Source: Phanerodontia chrysosporium (taxonomy: Eukaryota > Basidiomycota > Agaricomycetes > Polyporales > Phanerochaetaceae). Taken from it: 64,000 nucleotides of DNA. Shown piece by piece: positions 1-13,000 of the stretch (positions within the stretch are counted from its first letter, which is position 1; each line of letters begins with the position of its first letter). The position numbers and the translations under genes are program-made. The stretch lies in assembly GCA_001910725.1 (NCBI GenBank), contig MJGA01000002.1, positions 248,001-312,000 on the forward strand, given 5' to 3'. The notes below the pieces were generated by a model. The model was not told the origin of the DNA, searched no databases, and was given only the letters and a program-made list of their open reading frames with translations.

Positions 1-912
1 ACACGGTACCAAGCTTGGTATTCGCCTGCTGGATGCCGACACTGGAGTAGATGGCAAGGTCCTCTTGCAGAGCCTGCTTGTGGTCGTCGAAGGCCTTAAT
101 GAAGCTCTCGAGCTTGCCCTCCCATTCCAGACTTCGAAATAGCTTGACTACGAGGTATTCTGCGTCAACCATCGGTCAAAATATGGCAGGAGATTTGCCT
201 ACCGAGCGTTCTCTTCTTGGAGAACGTGTCGCATATCTCCGAGTATTTCTCAATGTCGTTGGCGACCTTGGTCATACGCCCACCGAGTCGCTCCTCCACT
301 GTTTTGCCGTCTGGGCCACGGTCGTCCTGAACAATGTCACGCAAGCTAGCAGGATCTCAGGTTAAAACTTGCGAGACGCCTCCGACGTCAAGGACAGACA
401 CATACATAAGTAAAACCGAAAACATGTCGTTCATCTTCAATTGAATCAGCATAACTCGTTTGTCGTTTTGGCGACGTGTCATCTCGAACTGAAGTGCCGT
501 CTTGAACGCAAGTACAGCGACTACAAGAACAAATGAGGGCAGTTCAACATAGAGTATCCGATATACATACCGGAGATGAAGGGATGCGTCTTTGCCAAGC
601 CGTCAAGAGCATTGGTGAGGATCTTGCTGGCCGAACCCAAGTTGTCAATTTGTGATTGCACGAGTTGCAGTGTCTGGGTAGCGACTGGCTCAATGGCTTG
701 CACCGTCGGGTTATTAGCTTCGGCCTGCGCGGCGGCCATCATGCCTGTGCAGAACGGTTGAGGCAAGGCACCATGCAGGAGGAGATGAACAGACCTATGA
801 CGCTCGCTCTCTTGGGCGCAGACTTGGGCTTCGCAGTGTCGACTACCGCGGAGGCCTTGAGAGAAGACGAAGCCCTGGCGAGGCTGGCGTCTAAGTCGGT
901 TTCTGTAGACAT
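1..912 (-). CDS. EF-hand/ZZ multidomain family protein, copy 0 (5' part, cut by window edge)
   Basis: This is the N-terminal part of the protein family found complete at 24.2-29.1 and 29.8-34.7 kb, on the opposite strand. Exons read on the minus strand are about 912-795 (start ATG 912-910, beginning MSTETDLDASLARASSSLKA), 744-571, 520-406, 345-203 and 147 to the edge. They encode the Ser-rich leader, the VQSQIDNLGSASK helix region, an AFKTALQFE-type helix and the KTVEERLGGR and FRSLEWEGKLE blocks. Every junction has GT-AG ends and matches exon borders of the other copies, and no frameshift is needed. The sequence is diverged from copies 1 and 2, and its upstream region lacks their conserved promoter blocks. 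The function is unknown. The EF-hand, ZZ fingers and coiled coil would lie outside this window. Confidence 0.8.
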
Positions 913-2233
913 CTCTGTCGGTTCTACGGTCTTGGTAAGATGGTACGTCGAGGTGGAGTACTATGAGGGAGGCAGAGGGTGGTCTCAGCTTGTCGTCCCA
1001 GAAGAGCAGCAAGACGCTACGGAAGTCACTTTTCCATTACACCCGCTGGACATCGGCCGGTGTATTGCGTGCCTTGTCGTGTGCTCTGCGTGCTAAATAA
1101 GGGTACGAATCAATAAGGAACAGAGAGCGACTCAGCGCAACAGGTTCCTGTCACGCTCAACAGTCCTTGACAGCAGAACGTATTGGTCGTGCCTGACCAT
1201 AACTGACACCGCGGGAACAACGTCGTCGTTCACCGGTGCTGGCAGTCGATAGCCTGCTTAAAGTAAGTGCGACTTTTATGACGAGCCTACAGTTCACGGA
1301 CGTCGGAGTCACCAACATCTATAGTGTGAGTAAACTTGCGCCAATCTCGGTCGAGGCGAGCGGGGTGGAAGTGAAGTGCCCGCTTACTACTTAGGGTGTC
1401 GAAACGCCCATCAATCTGTTACTCCCCTTCAAGTCCCGTTGTAGTCGTGGTAAGAAATCGGGTCTTACTGCCAGCTCACCGCCTACAAACCAGAACTTAC
1501 CTTGACGAAACTCCGACTGGCGTATCAGCCCATGTCTTCCAGCAGGTCCTCAACCCGAATTTCACGATATAAGTTCAACGTCGAGAGTATGAATAAATGG
1601 TGACAAGACTAGAGACCGGGAACAGCTCTCAAAGGGGACCTATTGTGTTACTGCGTTGGGAACACATGAGACGACCGTGCCTCATAATCGGCCTATGCAT
1701 CAACGTCAACGGATGAAGGACGCTCTTGAGACGTGTCTCTCCCATAAGAAACTTCAACGCCGTACGGCCAGATGTGGAGAGGCGTCGAAGCAACCAGGGA
1801 GCCCAGTCGATCTAGCACCGAGGAATACTTCAGACGCGGCGGTAGACAACGCCGCTGCGTCTGCTACATGGGGTGCGTCTTCCGAAATGACCCCACAGGG
1901 GACGGGCATTGCCCTACATACCGACAAGAACCTCTGACGAAGCCCGTCATGTTCGTGGTTGCGGACAAAGGATAGGCGTCCCGTGGGAACGCCCGTTATT
2001 GCGCGTGATAAACCTCGGATAAACATGATAATATACACAAGGGCGAAAGAGCGGGTGTGCGTGTCTAACAGCGTACAATAGATGTTGGGTACCCCCAGGG
2101 TCCTTGTCCCGTCTACGGATACATAGTAAGGTATAAGAACAGCGCGTATTACCAGCGTCCTATGGTATGCGTGGGTGGGTCGTGAGCAGCGTGCACGGTC
2201 ATCACTGAGAGCCGAGAGCGCCTCCGAAGAACC
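913..2233. other. Intergenic, no supported gene
   Basis: Only short, mutually overlapping open frames occur here (for example 1656-1937 on plus and 1754-2038 on minus). They have no recognisable domain and no consistent splice structure. An A/T-rich stretch near 1093-1105 could serve as the TATA region for copy 0 on the minus strand, but this is weak. Confidence 0.5.
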
Positions 2234-3062
2234 CTAAGACGAAGCCATGAGCGCGAGAACTACGAAGCAAGCGGATGGGGACGCACAGTAGAAGGACGTG
2301 TACTTCACGCTAATGTCCTGCGTCTGGCCGAACTGGCATGTCGCGGGCGGCTGGCCACCGACGGTGGTCGTACGGAGGACCTCGGCGGCAGCCTGTCCAC
2401 CAGCGTCGCCGCCGACGTTGACGACGTCGAGCCAGTTGATGTCCGTCGTGTTGTTTGGGGCGGGGATGCTCGTCTTGCCCTTCGCAATGACGAAGGCGTT
2501 CGGGTTGCCCGCGAGCGCCGCGTCGCCCGAGGATGTGAAGTCCCACTTTGGCGAGACACCCTGGCCCGTCGTCGGGTTCGTGACGAAGTAGTGCTGTGCG
2601 AGGATGTCCGGTGTGTTAAAGGCGTGGAAGAGCGTGATGAAGTCCTGAATGGGCGTGTCCTCGGTAGCGTTCCACGCCGTGAAGAGCGACTGTGGGAGAG
2701 TCTCGAAGGCGTTCGAGTTCACGAGGCAGGAGACATCAAAGAGCTCTGCCACTGCGCCGACATTCCTATGGAATGGGTCAGAGTCTAGTAAGCTTCATAT
2801 GGGGATGAGGGTACGCACGTAAAGTTGTTGCTCTGCGTGCATGTGTAGTTCTGCACGCCAAAGGCAAGGCCGACATGGTCGAGCGTGAGGTTCGAAGGCG
2901 GCACGATCTGGTTGTTGATCGGCGCGAGGTCGATCTTGTCGACGTCTTGCGATATATTGCAATGCGTGAGGACGCTACGAATGGAGTCGATCTGCTTCAC
3001 GATGGACATCTGTCCGCGGCGGAGGCGAGTGCACCCTGCATAAGATACTTGAAGGCAACCAT
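2234..3062 (-). CDS. DUF3455-like secreted protein
   Basis: Two exons, 3062-2819 and 2765-2234, flank a 53-nt intron with GT-AG ends; the splice reads N-F-T-N-V-G-A-V-A-E. The product contains the blocks GLAFGVQNYTC, GAVAELFDVSC, LAQHYFV, INWLDVVNVGG and PPATCQ, the pattern I associate with fungal DUF3455 proteins (often mislabelled malate dehydrogenase). The start chosen, MVAFKYLMQGALASAA, looks like a signal peptide; it needs one extra base near 3030 to join the main frame. The exons total 776 nt, so one added base gives 259 codons including stop. Cys residues and N-glycosylation sequons suit secretion. The biochemical role is unknown. The family call is from motif memory and would be settled by a profile search. 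Confidence 0.7.
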
Positions 3063-3804
3063 GACGAGCGTTCAACGTTCGGTGTAGAAGAGAAGTTAAT
3101 GAGGTGGAGAACGAGCCGAAAGCTACTCCACAGGAGAGAGAAATAGGAATGATGGGCTCACGTTGGGCAAGAGGGACTTATATTTGAGTGGCCATGAACA
3201 ACGCAAGGACAGTCGGTTGTTTCACAATGGGACAATGAGCGCCGAATACCCTCTCGAGCTCATGTTTCGGAGGTTTCGGCTAGTGCAAGGCACCGCCTAT
3301 CTGTCCTCGCTGTGTAAATTCGAACTAACGTTAACAGAAGCTATGAACATTGATTTTCTCATGGTCGTGCATTGTTCAAGGTTAGGACTCACAGGCGCCA
3401 ATGCATAATAGGTTCGTAGCGTGCAGGGTCGGGTCTACGCCTATTGTCTCTTTGGTCTTCCGTCCACGACCTGCTCTCAAGGCCTTTGTCGGCTTTAGCG
3501 ACGTCCTGTGCACATGTGGGTGGCGCCATTTCGCCATTGCGCAGCCTAGCAAAAGTGTGTCAGATCTCGCAAATCTGCTGCCGAATGCATTGCTCAGCAT
3601 CGATCTTGTCGACCAATTACACGACGTTTTGCGCTGGAGATCCGTCAAAATGAGCATAGCGTGTGGCAGGGCGGATGCAAAGTCGGCGGAGGCGGTGCTC
3701 GGGGTCGGTGATGACGGGGATCAAAGGCGTCTATCAAACCCGCCCTTCTGGGTAGATGCTATTATCCTGAAAAGGAAACCTCATCCGCTGTCGATCCTAC
3801 GAAA
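3063..3804. other. Intergenic between divergent genes
   Basis: About 740 bp separate the DUF3455-like gene (minus) from the PIG-L gene (plus). The open frames at 3382-3657 (minus) and 3401-3895 (plus) overlap each other and show no domain, so I treat this as shared promoter and spacer. Confidence 0.4.
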
Positions 3805-4786
3805 ATGCGGCTCGCGCTCTCGGCAATCCTCGTTCTCGTCCTCTCGTTGCTCGCAAAGCTCGTGGTGTATCCTGCGAGTGCTGACCTCGATTTAATCCTA
3901 GGACAACATGAAACGGCGCGGGTCCTGTTGCTGACTGCGCATCCGGACGACGAATGCCTCTTCTTCGCTCCGACTGTGTCGTCACTCCTCGCACAGCCTC
4001 CCATTCCGCAGGCATCAGGGCGCAGCATTGAGCTGTACTCCCTGTGTTTGTCAACAGGCGACGCAGATGGCCTCGGGGACGTACGGAAAGGCGAACTAGC
4101 AGCCAGTCTCGACGTCCTGGGCATCCCAGAGGGCCGCAGATGGCTCATCGACCACCCGTAAGCTATTCTGCCAACTTTCTCAGAGAAATATCCTGACATA
4201 TTCACAGCGATTTGCCGGATAATATTACTCTGTCATGGGACGCAGACATTATAGCTGACACAGTTAGACCATACGTGCTGGCTAACAATATCACAGTGGT
4301 ACGTGCAGTACAAGCGTCCCCGCGGCCCCGAGAATCTCATTCATACTCCCTTTAGATCCTCACTTTTGACCATGCTGGCATTTCCTCCATCCCAACCACG
4401 CTTCGCTCCCCGTCGGCGCTGCGCGCCTTGTCTCCGCGCTGCCTCCCAGTCCTCCACCACCGCGGCTGTTCAGCCTCATCACTGTACCACTGGCGCAGAA
4501 GTACACGAGCGCACTGAGCGCGGCCCTTGCCAAGACGGACCTCGCCCTCGCTGGAGCGCTGCGGCGGCACGGACTGGACACGCGGCGTATGCCAGTTTGC
4601 GTGTCAGGCGTGTCGGGCTATCGCACTGCACTCCGTGCGATGGCCCAGCACCGATCTCAGCTCGTGTGGTTCCGGTGGCTCTATGTCGCTTTCTCGCGGT
4701 ACATGTGGGTGAACGAGTGGATGGAGATCCTCCCGCCCGTCCATGCAGCCACAAGCGATGACCCGAAGCCTCGTGCCGCTGTATAG
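3805..4786 (+). CDS. PIG-L family N-acetylglucosaminylphosphatidylinositol de-N-acetylase
   Basis: Exons 3805-4157, 4208-4298 and 4356-4786. Residues 3-20 form an N-terminal membrane anchor, and LLTAHPDDE follows at about residues 42-50, the zinc-binding motif of the PIG-L/LmbE superfamily. Exon 2 carries ITLSWDADIIADTVRPYV and exon 3 begins ILTFDHAGISS, followed by the second zinc motif HPNHASLP. In this family the enzyme removes the acetyl group from GlcNAc-PI on the ER face, the second step of GPI-anchor synthesis (GPI12/PIGL). The HPNH motif is in a different frame from the upstream part: one base appears missing near 4387 (TCCTCCATCCC). The exons total 875 nt, and adding one base gives 292 codons, the usual family length. 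Either a sequence error or a recent frameshift would explain it. Confidence 0.85.
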
Positions 4787-5294
4787 GAGAATTGCAGTGC
4801 ACTTTCCGACACGACTCCGAACCTGCGCCTCCTTGATGCCTTGCACGCAAAGGTCTGCCTAGCACACCCTGTACGGTCTTTCGTCTTACGATTGCAAGCA
4901 ATCGATGTTGATCAAGGGACGTTCATGTTGGAGACGAACAATCGGAGAATGTCCAACAAAGCCTAGCTATAGCTACAGAGCCTCCGGCATCAACCTGATA
5001 AATGAGAAATAAAAACTAGTGCTACAAGGAACCATAGTACATGAGCAGTTTCTCATAAGAAATCTCGTCTTCTTCGGTGCAGGAACCCCACTACTCCAGG
5101 TCACTACCTCCGGTTCGACACGGCCCAACTTCGGGCTTCAGGGCGTACTCGTCAGGTGAAGCTCCGCAGCTTGGTTTGGCGGAGCCCGCAAGACCACCGA
5201 TGCCGACGCCGCCCTGAGCAGCCCTGGCAAAGCGGGCTGTTCAAGTCGGACCGGCGATTTCAGCCCGCCTCGAAACCGCGAACGCGGCCGATGC

Positions 5295-8200
5295 TCATCG
5301 ACACCGTGCGGTCTGGATAGCCTCACGCATGAGCCTCTCCGCCTCGCGCACGCTAAGAAGCTCCTTCCGCAACGCCTCATCGAGCGTCGGAGGCGGCAGG
5401 CCGTCCGCGGGCGGGAATGGGGCTGTTGCGTCGAACAGCGCAGGCTGCGTGCAGTGGTCGTATTCCAGGCGCACGTACACCTCTATCACGGCCAGCGTGA
5501 TGTCGTCGAGAGTGTATCCGGGGCCAGATTCGGGCGGTGGCTTTGGGGAATGCGGCGTCGGGCACACCGGTGGACTCGACACGAGGGTCGGCTGTGGGGA
5601 GCTAGCGCCTGGGCCTCGTGCGCTGGCATAGCAGGAGCGTTGTTCACCGATGCAGAGGATTGCGTCGCCGGTGGAGCAGACTCTTCAGCGACGAGGGAGG
5701 GCGGCGCTTCCGCTTTGCAATGATCCAGTGAAGGGTCACCGACCACCGGGACATGCTCCTTTGCCGTGGTACCTGGTTCCAATGCTTGCACTGGACGCTC
5801 TTCTACGTGAGTGCTCGGCTCTTCCTGACCCGTCTCAAGCGCGCTGTCTGTTGCTGCCAACATCCCACCCATGTAGACGCCACAAGCCGCATCTTCGCTA
5901 CCTACGGCTGTTGCTTGGGGCTGGGGGAATGGATTGTCGGCAGCATCTTGGTCCGGATCCGACGTAGAGGCGACCGCTGCATCCAGTTCCATATGGGAAG
6001 ACACAATCTTCTCCGCAGGGTCCCGATACTCCCAACGAACCTGGCATGGGCCCTCCGCGAGAATGCTTTCAAGCGTGATCCAGTCGGGTTCTGGCCACAA
6101 GAGTAGCGCCATTCGCATGTTCTCTGGCAAGGCGCTAAACATGGCCCAGTCCCGCCCGTCCGCGACGTCACCGAAGATGAGGGTGTGGAGGCATATCAGA
6201 GCATCACGGCCCACGGTCATCTCATATAGAGGGGTCCCGTTGTCTGTCTCTCCGATACGGAACACCTCCGAGTCCGAACCGATGTAGCCGTAGTACGGGT
6301 TGTGGCGCCAGGCTTCACCCTCATCATGGCCGCTCGGTGGACTGACGACGGACTCCTGCGATTGCTGCGCGGCAGTCCACCACTGAGCAGCTCCTCTATT
6401 GAGATACCCTGCATGGCGGCCATATACGCCAGCTGGTGCAGCGTTGCCGGGTCGAGCACGCCGTCAAGCGTTAGTTGTGGGAACGCACCGCTAGAACCAC
6501 CCACAGCACCATCTCCAGTCCAGGTTCCGTCGTAGCCGTTTGTGTGCTGGGACAGACGACTGAAATCGACGGCTGGTGGCGCCCATTGGGCGATACTCGG
6601 GGGACATGGGTCAAGCTCGGGTGCTGCAGCTGCTAGTGACGGTGGAAGTTGCGCGGTGGGATCTTGTGCGCCGAACGCCGACCACATATCGAAACCGTCG
6701 TGGGTGAAGCCCTGAGGGAAGGTCGCCGCATAGGGTGGCGCAGCCTCCTGTGTCGAAGTACTCGCGTTGGGCATAAGCAAATGTGTCCATCTCCATCTCT
6801 GAGTCGATGCATGGCGCCGTCAATTCCACTTGCGGATCGACTCGAGAGAGGGAACCTGTTCCGGTCACGTCGTGTTCTCCAGCGAAAAACGGTACACTCG
6901 ACGTCGCAGTAACGTACGATTCTTCGGCCGGCTGCGAGTACTGGATTACCGTCGAGGATCCTAGGTCGGCCCCTGCAGGTGTAACGCCTGGCACGGTAGC
7001 ATCGACAGGCTCTGGAGACGGCACAGTTAACGAAGACCTTTTCTCCGCTGGATGGAGTGTCAAAGCGATGATCATGTGTTCGCAGGACCCGGGGTATCAA
7101 TGATGGTCGCCTGGGCTGCGCTCGTCGATGCCGTGAGAGGGTCAGCGTCTTGTGAAGACGAGGGCGGTCGCGCCTGCGCGGAGCTGAGAACATCAGCTGA
7201 GTTCGTTTCCGTCGCCAGTACAGCAGTTGCCGGCTTCTCGTCCTCTTCCGTGCTCGATACACCTCAGGACGCGGTTCCGAAGATGGTTGCTCGCCAGTCG
7301 CGGTGGCTCCGGGTTCCTCTGCCGTACGAGTCATATGCGCGCCGTTCGTCTTGCCCCATCTTTGTTGGTTGCATCGTCGCGATGAGACGCTCCGGCACTG
7401 CTGCTGATAGTGGATGAGCACTCCTGGTCGACGCTTGCGTGCGGTCTCCGTCTGCCTCGGCATTGGACTTTTCCGTCTGATCGACTTGAGCTGGCGAAGC
7501 TTCCTCCATGCGGGGCGCGAAGCGAACTCGACCAGGTTTTCCCCTCTTATGGCGATTGTTCCGTAGCGCACTCTTGAGCAGTGAGCGGACTCGCGAAGCG
7601 CCTCTGCCAGGCTCTTCATCTCGTATGTGGAGACCATCTAGACCAAACGTCAAGTCTGGCGCAGACGCGTCAGTCAATTCATGACGCAAATATACGAACG
7701 ATTGGCTCGCCTTCGGATTTCTCCTCCTCTGCACTCGCCGTCAGCGAAGCCGCCTTCTTTGCGGCTTTCGACTTCTCCCAGTCGCTTTCGATCAATTTCC
7801 GAGCTTCCTTCAGAAGGCGATATGGAGACGTTGAGAGACTGCGATCTAGGCGAGGCCCGAAGGGCGGCGTATCGGGTCGTCATGAGATGTAGGTCTCGCT
7901 ATTGCTGATGGCTGAGCAGCATCGCTATCTACTTGATGAACCCGCCCGCGTGAGCGCATTCCGGGACTAGTGAGGTGTTGTAGCTTCTCCGCGGCGCGTT
8001 TCTGCAGCTCCTCCGCATTGCGCTGTCGTATCATCTCCTCGGTGAGCGGCGCGAGCCGAGGATAGGCTTCTGGCGGCTTCGGAACCATGACAGGCGCGCC
8101 CGGTCTTCGAGCTATCGGGCGCAGTAGCTGAGGGGCGGGGAAACCTTTGGTGGGGCTACCTCCCAAGCTGTGTTGCTTTGCCTAGAAGGTCCTTCACCAC

Positions 8201-9821
8201 GATCTGAAATGTCGCAACACGCATCTGGCCTCTGGGTAGCCCGCTCCAATTCAAGGTCGACCAAGAATTGGTCGTATACGTATCCTATCAATCATGCTAG
8301 TGAGTCAAGTCTCTAGATTAGCATTCAGGTGACTCACTTCGTGTAGTGCTGCGCGCCCCTGCATCCTCCGCGTAACATGGATCAGCTGTCGCGACAGCCG
8401 CACACTCCCGCTGCTTCCCCTTGCCCTTCGGATGACTGCCGTCAGCGGTCTGTGGCGTCTTCAACATTTGCCCTTCGCCGCTGGCGTCTTCGTCCGAGTC
8501 TCCGTCGTAGTTCTTGTGCTCGTGACGGTAGGGCAGACCCTCAACTTGCGTCGACTGGGTACTTTCGTGTCGGTCACCGGATCCCTGTGACGACGTCACA
8601 AAATTATACTATATCGTCGCATAATGGATGACTTGTATGCTTACCCGAGTGTCGTCATCCTGCTCTGTCTTCTGTCTTTCATCCTTCACCAACTCGACTT
8701 CTTTGTCTGCTTCCTCGCCATATCCTCGTTCGCTTTGTTCCTTCGGTCTCACTTCATCATCCCCATCCTCGCACTGACTGCCCTCTTCATCTTTCTCGCT
8801 TTCCTCGTTCTCATTGTCTGCATCGTTGCCCTGCTGGTCTTCTGTTTCCAGTTCGTCGGCGTCGGTGGTATTTTCCTCCGCAGTGGCAACCCTCTGGAGG
8901 CTTGGCACGCTCCGCTCTCCTCGGCAGCGGTCTCGTGCATTTTACCGCTCATCTCTACGTCGTTCACTGTCGTCCTCGGCGACTTGCAAGCCGCTTGTTG
9001 TGGCGGAGCCTTCGTCCTTCGGTGGACCGCCATCTGCTATGGCGACGTTATGCAAACTAGAGACAACTTGCTCTAATGCCTCGTCAGTCCGTGTATTGCG
9101 TCTCTTCTGTGGGCGGTCATCAAGATCATCTTCGTCATCCGATAAAGCTCTGCTAACCAGGTCAGCGGTGGCGTAGCGATAGAGCGTCTGTAAATCACTG
9201 ACCGTTTCTGGAGCCGTTCTCGGCTGATCTCGCGGACGAAGTCGACTGTGGATGGTGGCTAGGTTGACAGAGCTCAATAGAATGAGAGAGACGATCTCAC
9301 CGTTTTGTGATTTCCAAACGAGCCTGACTTTGACTGTTGGTGGCGCGTTTTCGACCGGCGGTCGCGGCGCGACTGTGCCCTTTGTCGCTTTCTTCGGAAG
9401 CTGGCGAATTGGGCGATTACTAATGACCACCCTTGCGGCGGTCTCAGCATCAGGTTCATGAGTGTGTTCGATCGCCATGAGGCGCCACAGTATACTTGCG
9501 GTGGGCACGAGGTGGAATGACTGTGGCGGGAGATGGATGACGGGGTTGGGGAATTCGGACGAGCCTGCAGGACAAGCAAGCAGTGTACGCTTGCGAGATG
9601 AATTGTTCTCGGTATCCAGGAGGGTTGTGGTGATGAGACAAGGGTATAAGGGACCGAGCACGTAGCGATCAAGAATAGCGCCGGGGCCGCCACCGACCGC
9701 AGCATCTCACGCGTCAGTGCCACCGGTTTGCTCTCGCTGGAAGACTCCAGCAACAGAATCACGCATCGAGCAAAGAAAAGTCGCGCATGTTGAGTGATTG
9801 GCACCTGACACTTACAGTCAT
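5295..9821 (-). CDS. Unrecognised large low-complexity multi-exon protein
   Basis: A chain of minus-strand open segments with similar codon use runs from about 9821 to the stop at 5295. The N-terminal part (9660-9260) is globular-looking, with HLPPQSFHLVPTASILWRLM and VKVRLVWKSQNGE. Next come DLVSRALSDDEDDLDDRPQK, a very acidic Glu/Asp segment (8908-8609) and Lys/Arg/Pro-rich segments. The C-terminal globular stretch (about 6470-5900) holds LDPATLHQLAYMAAMQGISI, NPYYGYIGSDSEVFRIGE and WAMFSALPENMRMALLLWPE. The last block ends LREAIQ-like at 5295. I do not recognise the family. Frames change without plausible introns near 9700 and 6386 (CTGCTCAGTGG), consistent with missing bases. Acidic, disordered composition suggests a nuclear or scaffolding protein, but that is inference. 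It may be more than one gene. Confidence 0.45.
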
Positions 9822-10073
9822 CCGCGCTCGGATTGCTGGTAGCTCTATTGTCTCAACGGCACAGGGATATGCATGTTATTGAGATGATGTATTTTGGCGA
9901 CATGATGAAAGTACACTGGAGATAGTCAGACCTACGCACACAACTCGAGAAGTCGCGTACATACAGATATATTCACATTTCAGAGGCGAGTATGGACCTA
10001 GATAGCTGGTCAGAGCGCGTTCCGTCAATCAGCAAGTCGACATACCAAGAGATAACACAAGCTGCTGCGCCCG

Positions 10074-13000
10074 TTACGCCCACATAGCCTTGAATTTTTC
10101 GTCGAACTCTTTCGTCACCAAGTCAGCGATCTCGAAGACCCTCCAATCTCGGTCCGAAACACCAGGAGGCCGTTTAATGGTCGTTCCGTCGGAGGTCTCC
10201 TCGTCGATCTCGGCTTCTGCGAGGTTCACTCCGCCACTGTTCATCTCGTCGTCTGTGTTGGAAGATGTCTCGCTCCTGAGCAAAAGATGCTCGATAGTGG
10301 AGCGAATAGTCTTTAATGTCAAAGTGAAGTCTTCGAGGAGATACCAGAGGTCGCCGAGGCGAATGCCATTTGCCGCGACGAGAGCCGCGGTCTGACCATG
10401 GGTGTAGAAGTCCAGGAGATAGGCATTGAGCGGTAAAGCTTCGCCCTCCTGTGGGTTTGCAACGAATTGCCGCATTGACGGGATGCCGTGTTCGTTCAGA
10501 TGCAAGCCTGCCCTGCACGTCTTCGCAAGTTCCGAAACACTCCGGAAGGTGTCGTCGTGACCTGAGTTGGCGACGAATGGTGAACGAGCTATGACTCGGA
10601 TAGCGGTTTTGCTGAGGTGATCCGTGAATGCGGACTTCGAGGCTACCCCTTGAAGTTCCCGATGGCTGAGCGGAAGGCAGGTATCGGCGTCTACAGCCGT
10701 TTGCAACCGACGGGCGAAAGCCATGGCGTAAGAGGTGAAGATACGGAGAATCTCAGTGTCGTGCTCCGCGAGCGCCTGGCCCGCTGCAGCCGGTATACTG
10801 GGAAGAACGACCTTGGATGCCGACTTCCGATGCACCGTCTGTGCGTGGTGTTCTGACGCATAGACCGAGGGTAGGAAGCGCCGGCCGAACAGGTGGCAAA
10901 GAAGCAGGAGGAAGTCGCGCTTGGCCGCCTCTGTGCTCTTCTGGTTGCAGATCTCATGAATAACGCCCGACGCATGAGAGTCACCAACGCGAAGTTACTC
11001 GGTTCCGTGTAGTAGAGATGCGCGGCTAGGCCGAACAGGTTTATCGGGTTGCCTGCAGCATCAAGAAGACGAGAGCGACGGAGGTAGTCGATGCTGAAAC
11101 GGATGTGGTGTAGAAGCTCCGCTTTGCCTGTCTGGAATACAAAACTGATGTGAGGTAACTCGAGTAAGCTCTTGATGGCATTGACGGCAACCGGGGCGTA
11201 GTTAGAGCCTTGCAAGAGGTTGAACAATCGAAGGACCATGGTGGACGTTAATGGGAAGTTGCCGCCAATAGAAGGCAGTTTCGACAAGACCAATCTTTGG
11301 ACCCGATCCATTGGAAGGCCATAGAAGACGACCTTACCCAGAAGATCGAAGCCACGGCGACCAGCTGCATTTTTGTGTGAGCAGCATGTTGTTGCTGAGA
11401 CGTGCATTCTTACCTCGTCCAGCGCATTGACGATACTAGAACATATGTGTAATTAGCTACCTGTCGGCACTGCATGAGCGACAGCTCGGCTTACCATCAG
11501 AGCAGTGAGGAACGGCGAGTCCCCAACAAATACGGACGTCTTCGTCGGCGCGTTGATACCCAATGCAAGCGTACCTGGGAATGGTCAGCTTTGAGATTGG
11601 GGTTAAATGAGCGCGACATACCGGTGGCAATGACGACCTGAATGTAGCCCATGCGGTAAAGACTGCAAACCAATCCTCAACGCACGAACTTTAGGTGAGG
11701 ATGGACGACGTACCTTTCGACCGCAGTCCGATAATGCTTGTTCATACCGGCATGGTGAATGCCAATGCCGCGGCGCAGCGCATCGAGAGCCCACTTCGGA
11801 GTTGTAGTCCACTTGATGTCGTCGATAGCTTCGTTCAAAATGGCTTTCGAAACTTTCTTGCCCAGGAACGAGAACTGCGGGGACGGCTCGTCGGGATCGA
11901 AGGTGGCTTCCCATGACAGCTCGACGTAGCTCTCAGGAGAGTCCTCGGCGGTATCCTTCTTCTGCTTCTTCAACTTCTCCATCTGCTTCTCGCGGAGTGT
12001 CGCCTGGGACTTCCACTTTTCCCACTGTTGCACCTTCCGCTTCCACTCCGGGCTAGTCTGGCGCCACTTCTCCTCGGCGTTCTCTAAGGCTTCAAGAAGG
12101 CGTCTGGTAGCGATCTCGCAGGCGGTGCGATCGAAGTTGAAGAGTAGAGCGGGCTGGCATGTTGTTCAGTAGCAGAAACGTAGAAGCAAAACGAGGAACG
12201 CACCAAGTCACCGTTGGCATTCAAGTCGCACACGAGGTAGAGCAAGTTGTCGAAAATGTCTTGCACAGACGCAACAGCGTTCCGCTCGACTTCAGATAGC
12301 TCCGCTATGACAGGGTCTTGCAGCCTGCGAACGACCTGATTGAGCGTCGAGGCTTCATCTTGGGCATCAACCTCGGCAACCATGGAAGCAAGCCGTTCTT
12401 TGAGCGCCGTTTCGTACTCTAGTACGTCCTTCTGCTTCAACAGCGTACCGCGCCTGAAGAACTTGCGTGGATCAAGGTCTTGTAGATGCTGCGCATCTTT
12501 GCCTTCAGCAGCAACGAAGGCGCGATAGAGACTCAGGCAGTCGGCGGACTCGAGGGAGAAGTCGGACGGCAGAGCGCGGGCGCCGAACGATAGCAGGGAC
12601 ACCGGATGTAGGAACCGCATACGCTCGGTACTGACGTATGTATCTGTGCCAGTGAAAGATCGTTTTGGCGCAGCCTGAAGAACGTAGTCGAACTTGCGCA
12701 AGTGAGAGTACCGATGCGGGTGGTGAATGAAGGTGTGCTTGAACCCGTGCGCCCTCTGTACCGACGCAAGCCAATCATTGAATTTTTCTGCATCGCCAAT
12801 GGTGGCCGACAGGCCGCTATAGGCATGGTCAGAAAGGCGACATTCCTGCTGGAGCTGATAGCTTACACGATTGGGCAAGGCGCAAGTAAGATGATCTGCT
12901 CCCACACTGCACCACCTTCTTGTTGGCCGATAGAATGGATTTCATCGAGAATGATGCTAGCGCCACACTGGATTAGCGCCTTCCCTACCAACAAGTCGCA

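Noticed and set aside
1656..2038. Overlapping frames on both strands
   Set aside because: Short, without domain, splice signals or codon bias; likely chance.
8624..9076. Plus-strand frame that looks like a polytopic membrane protein
   Set aside because: Its hydrophobic runs are the reverse complement of the Glu/Asp-rich segment of the minus-strand gene, where GAA/GAG/GAT codons read as TTC/CTC/ATC.
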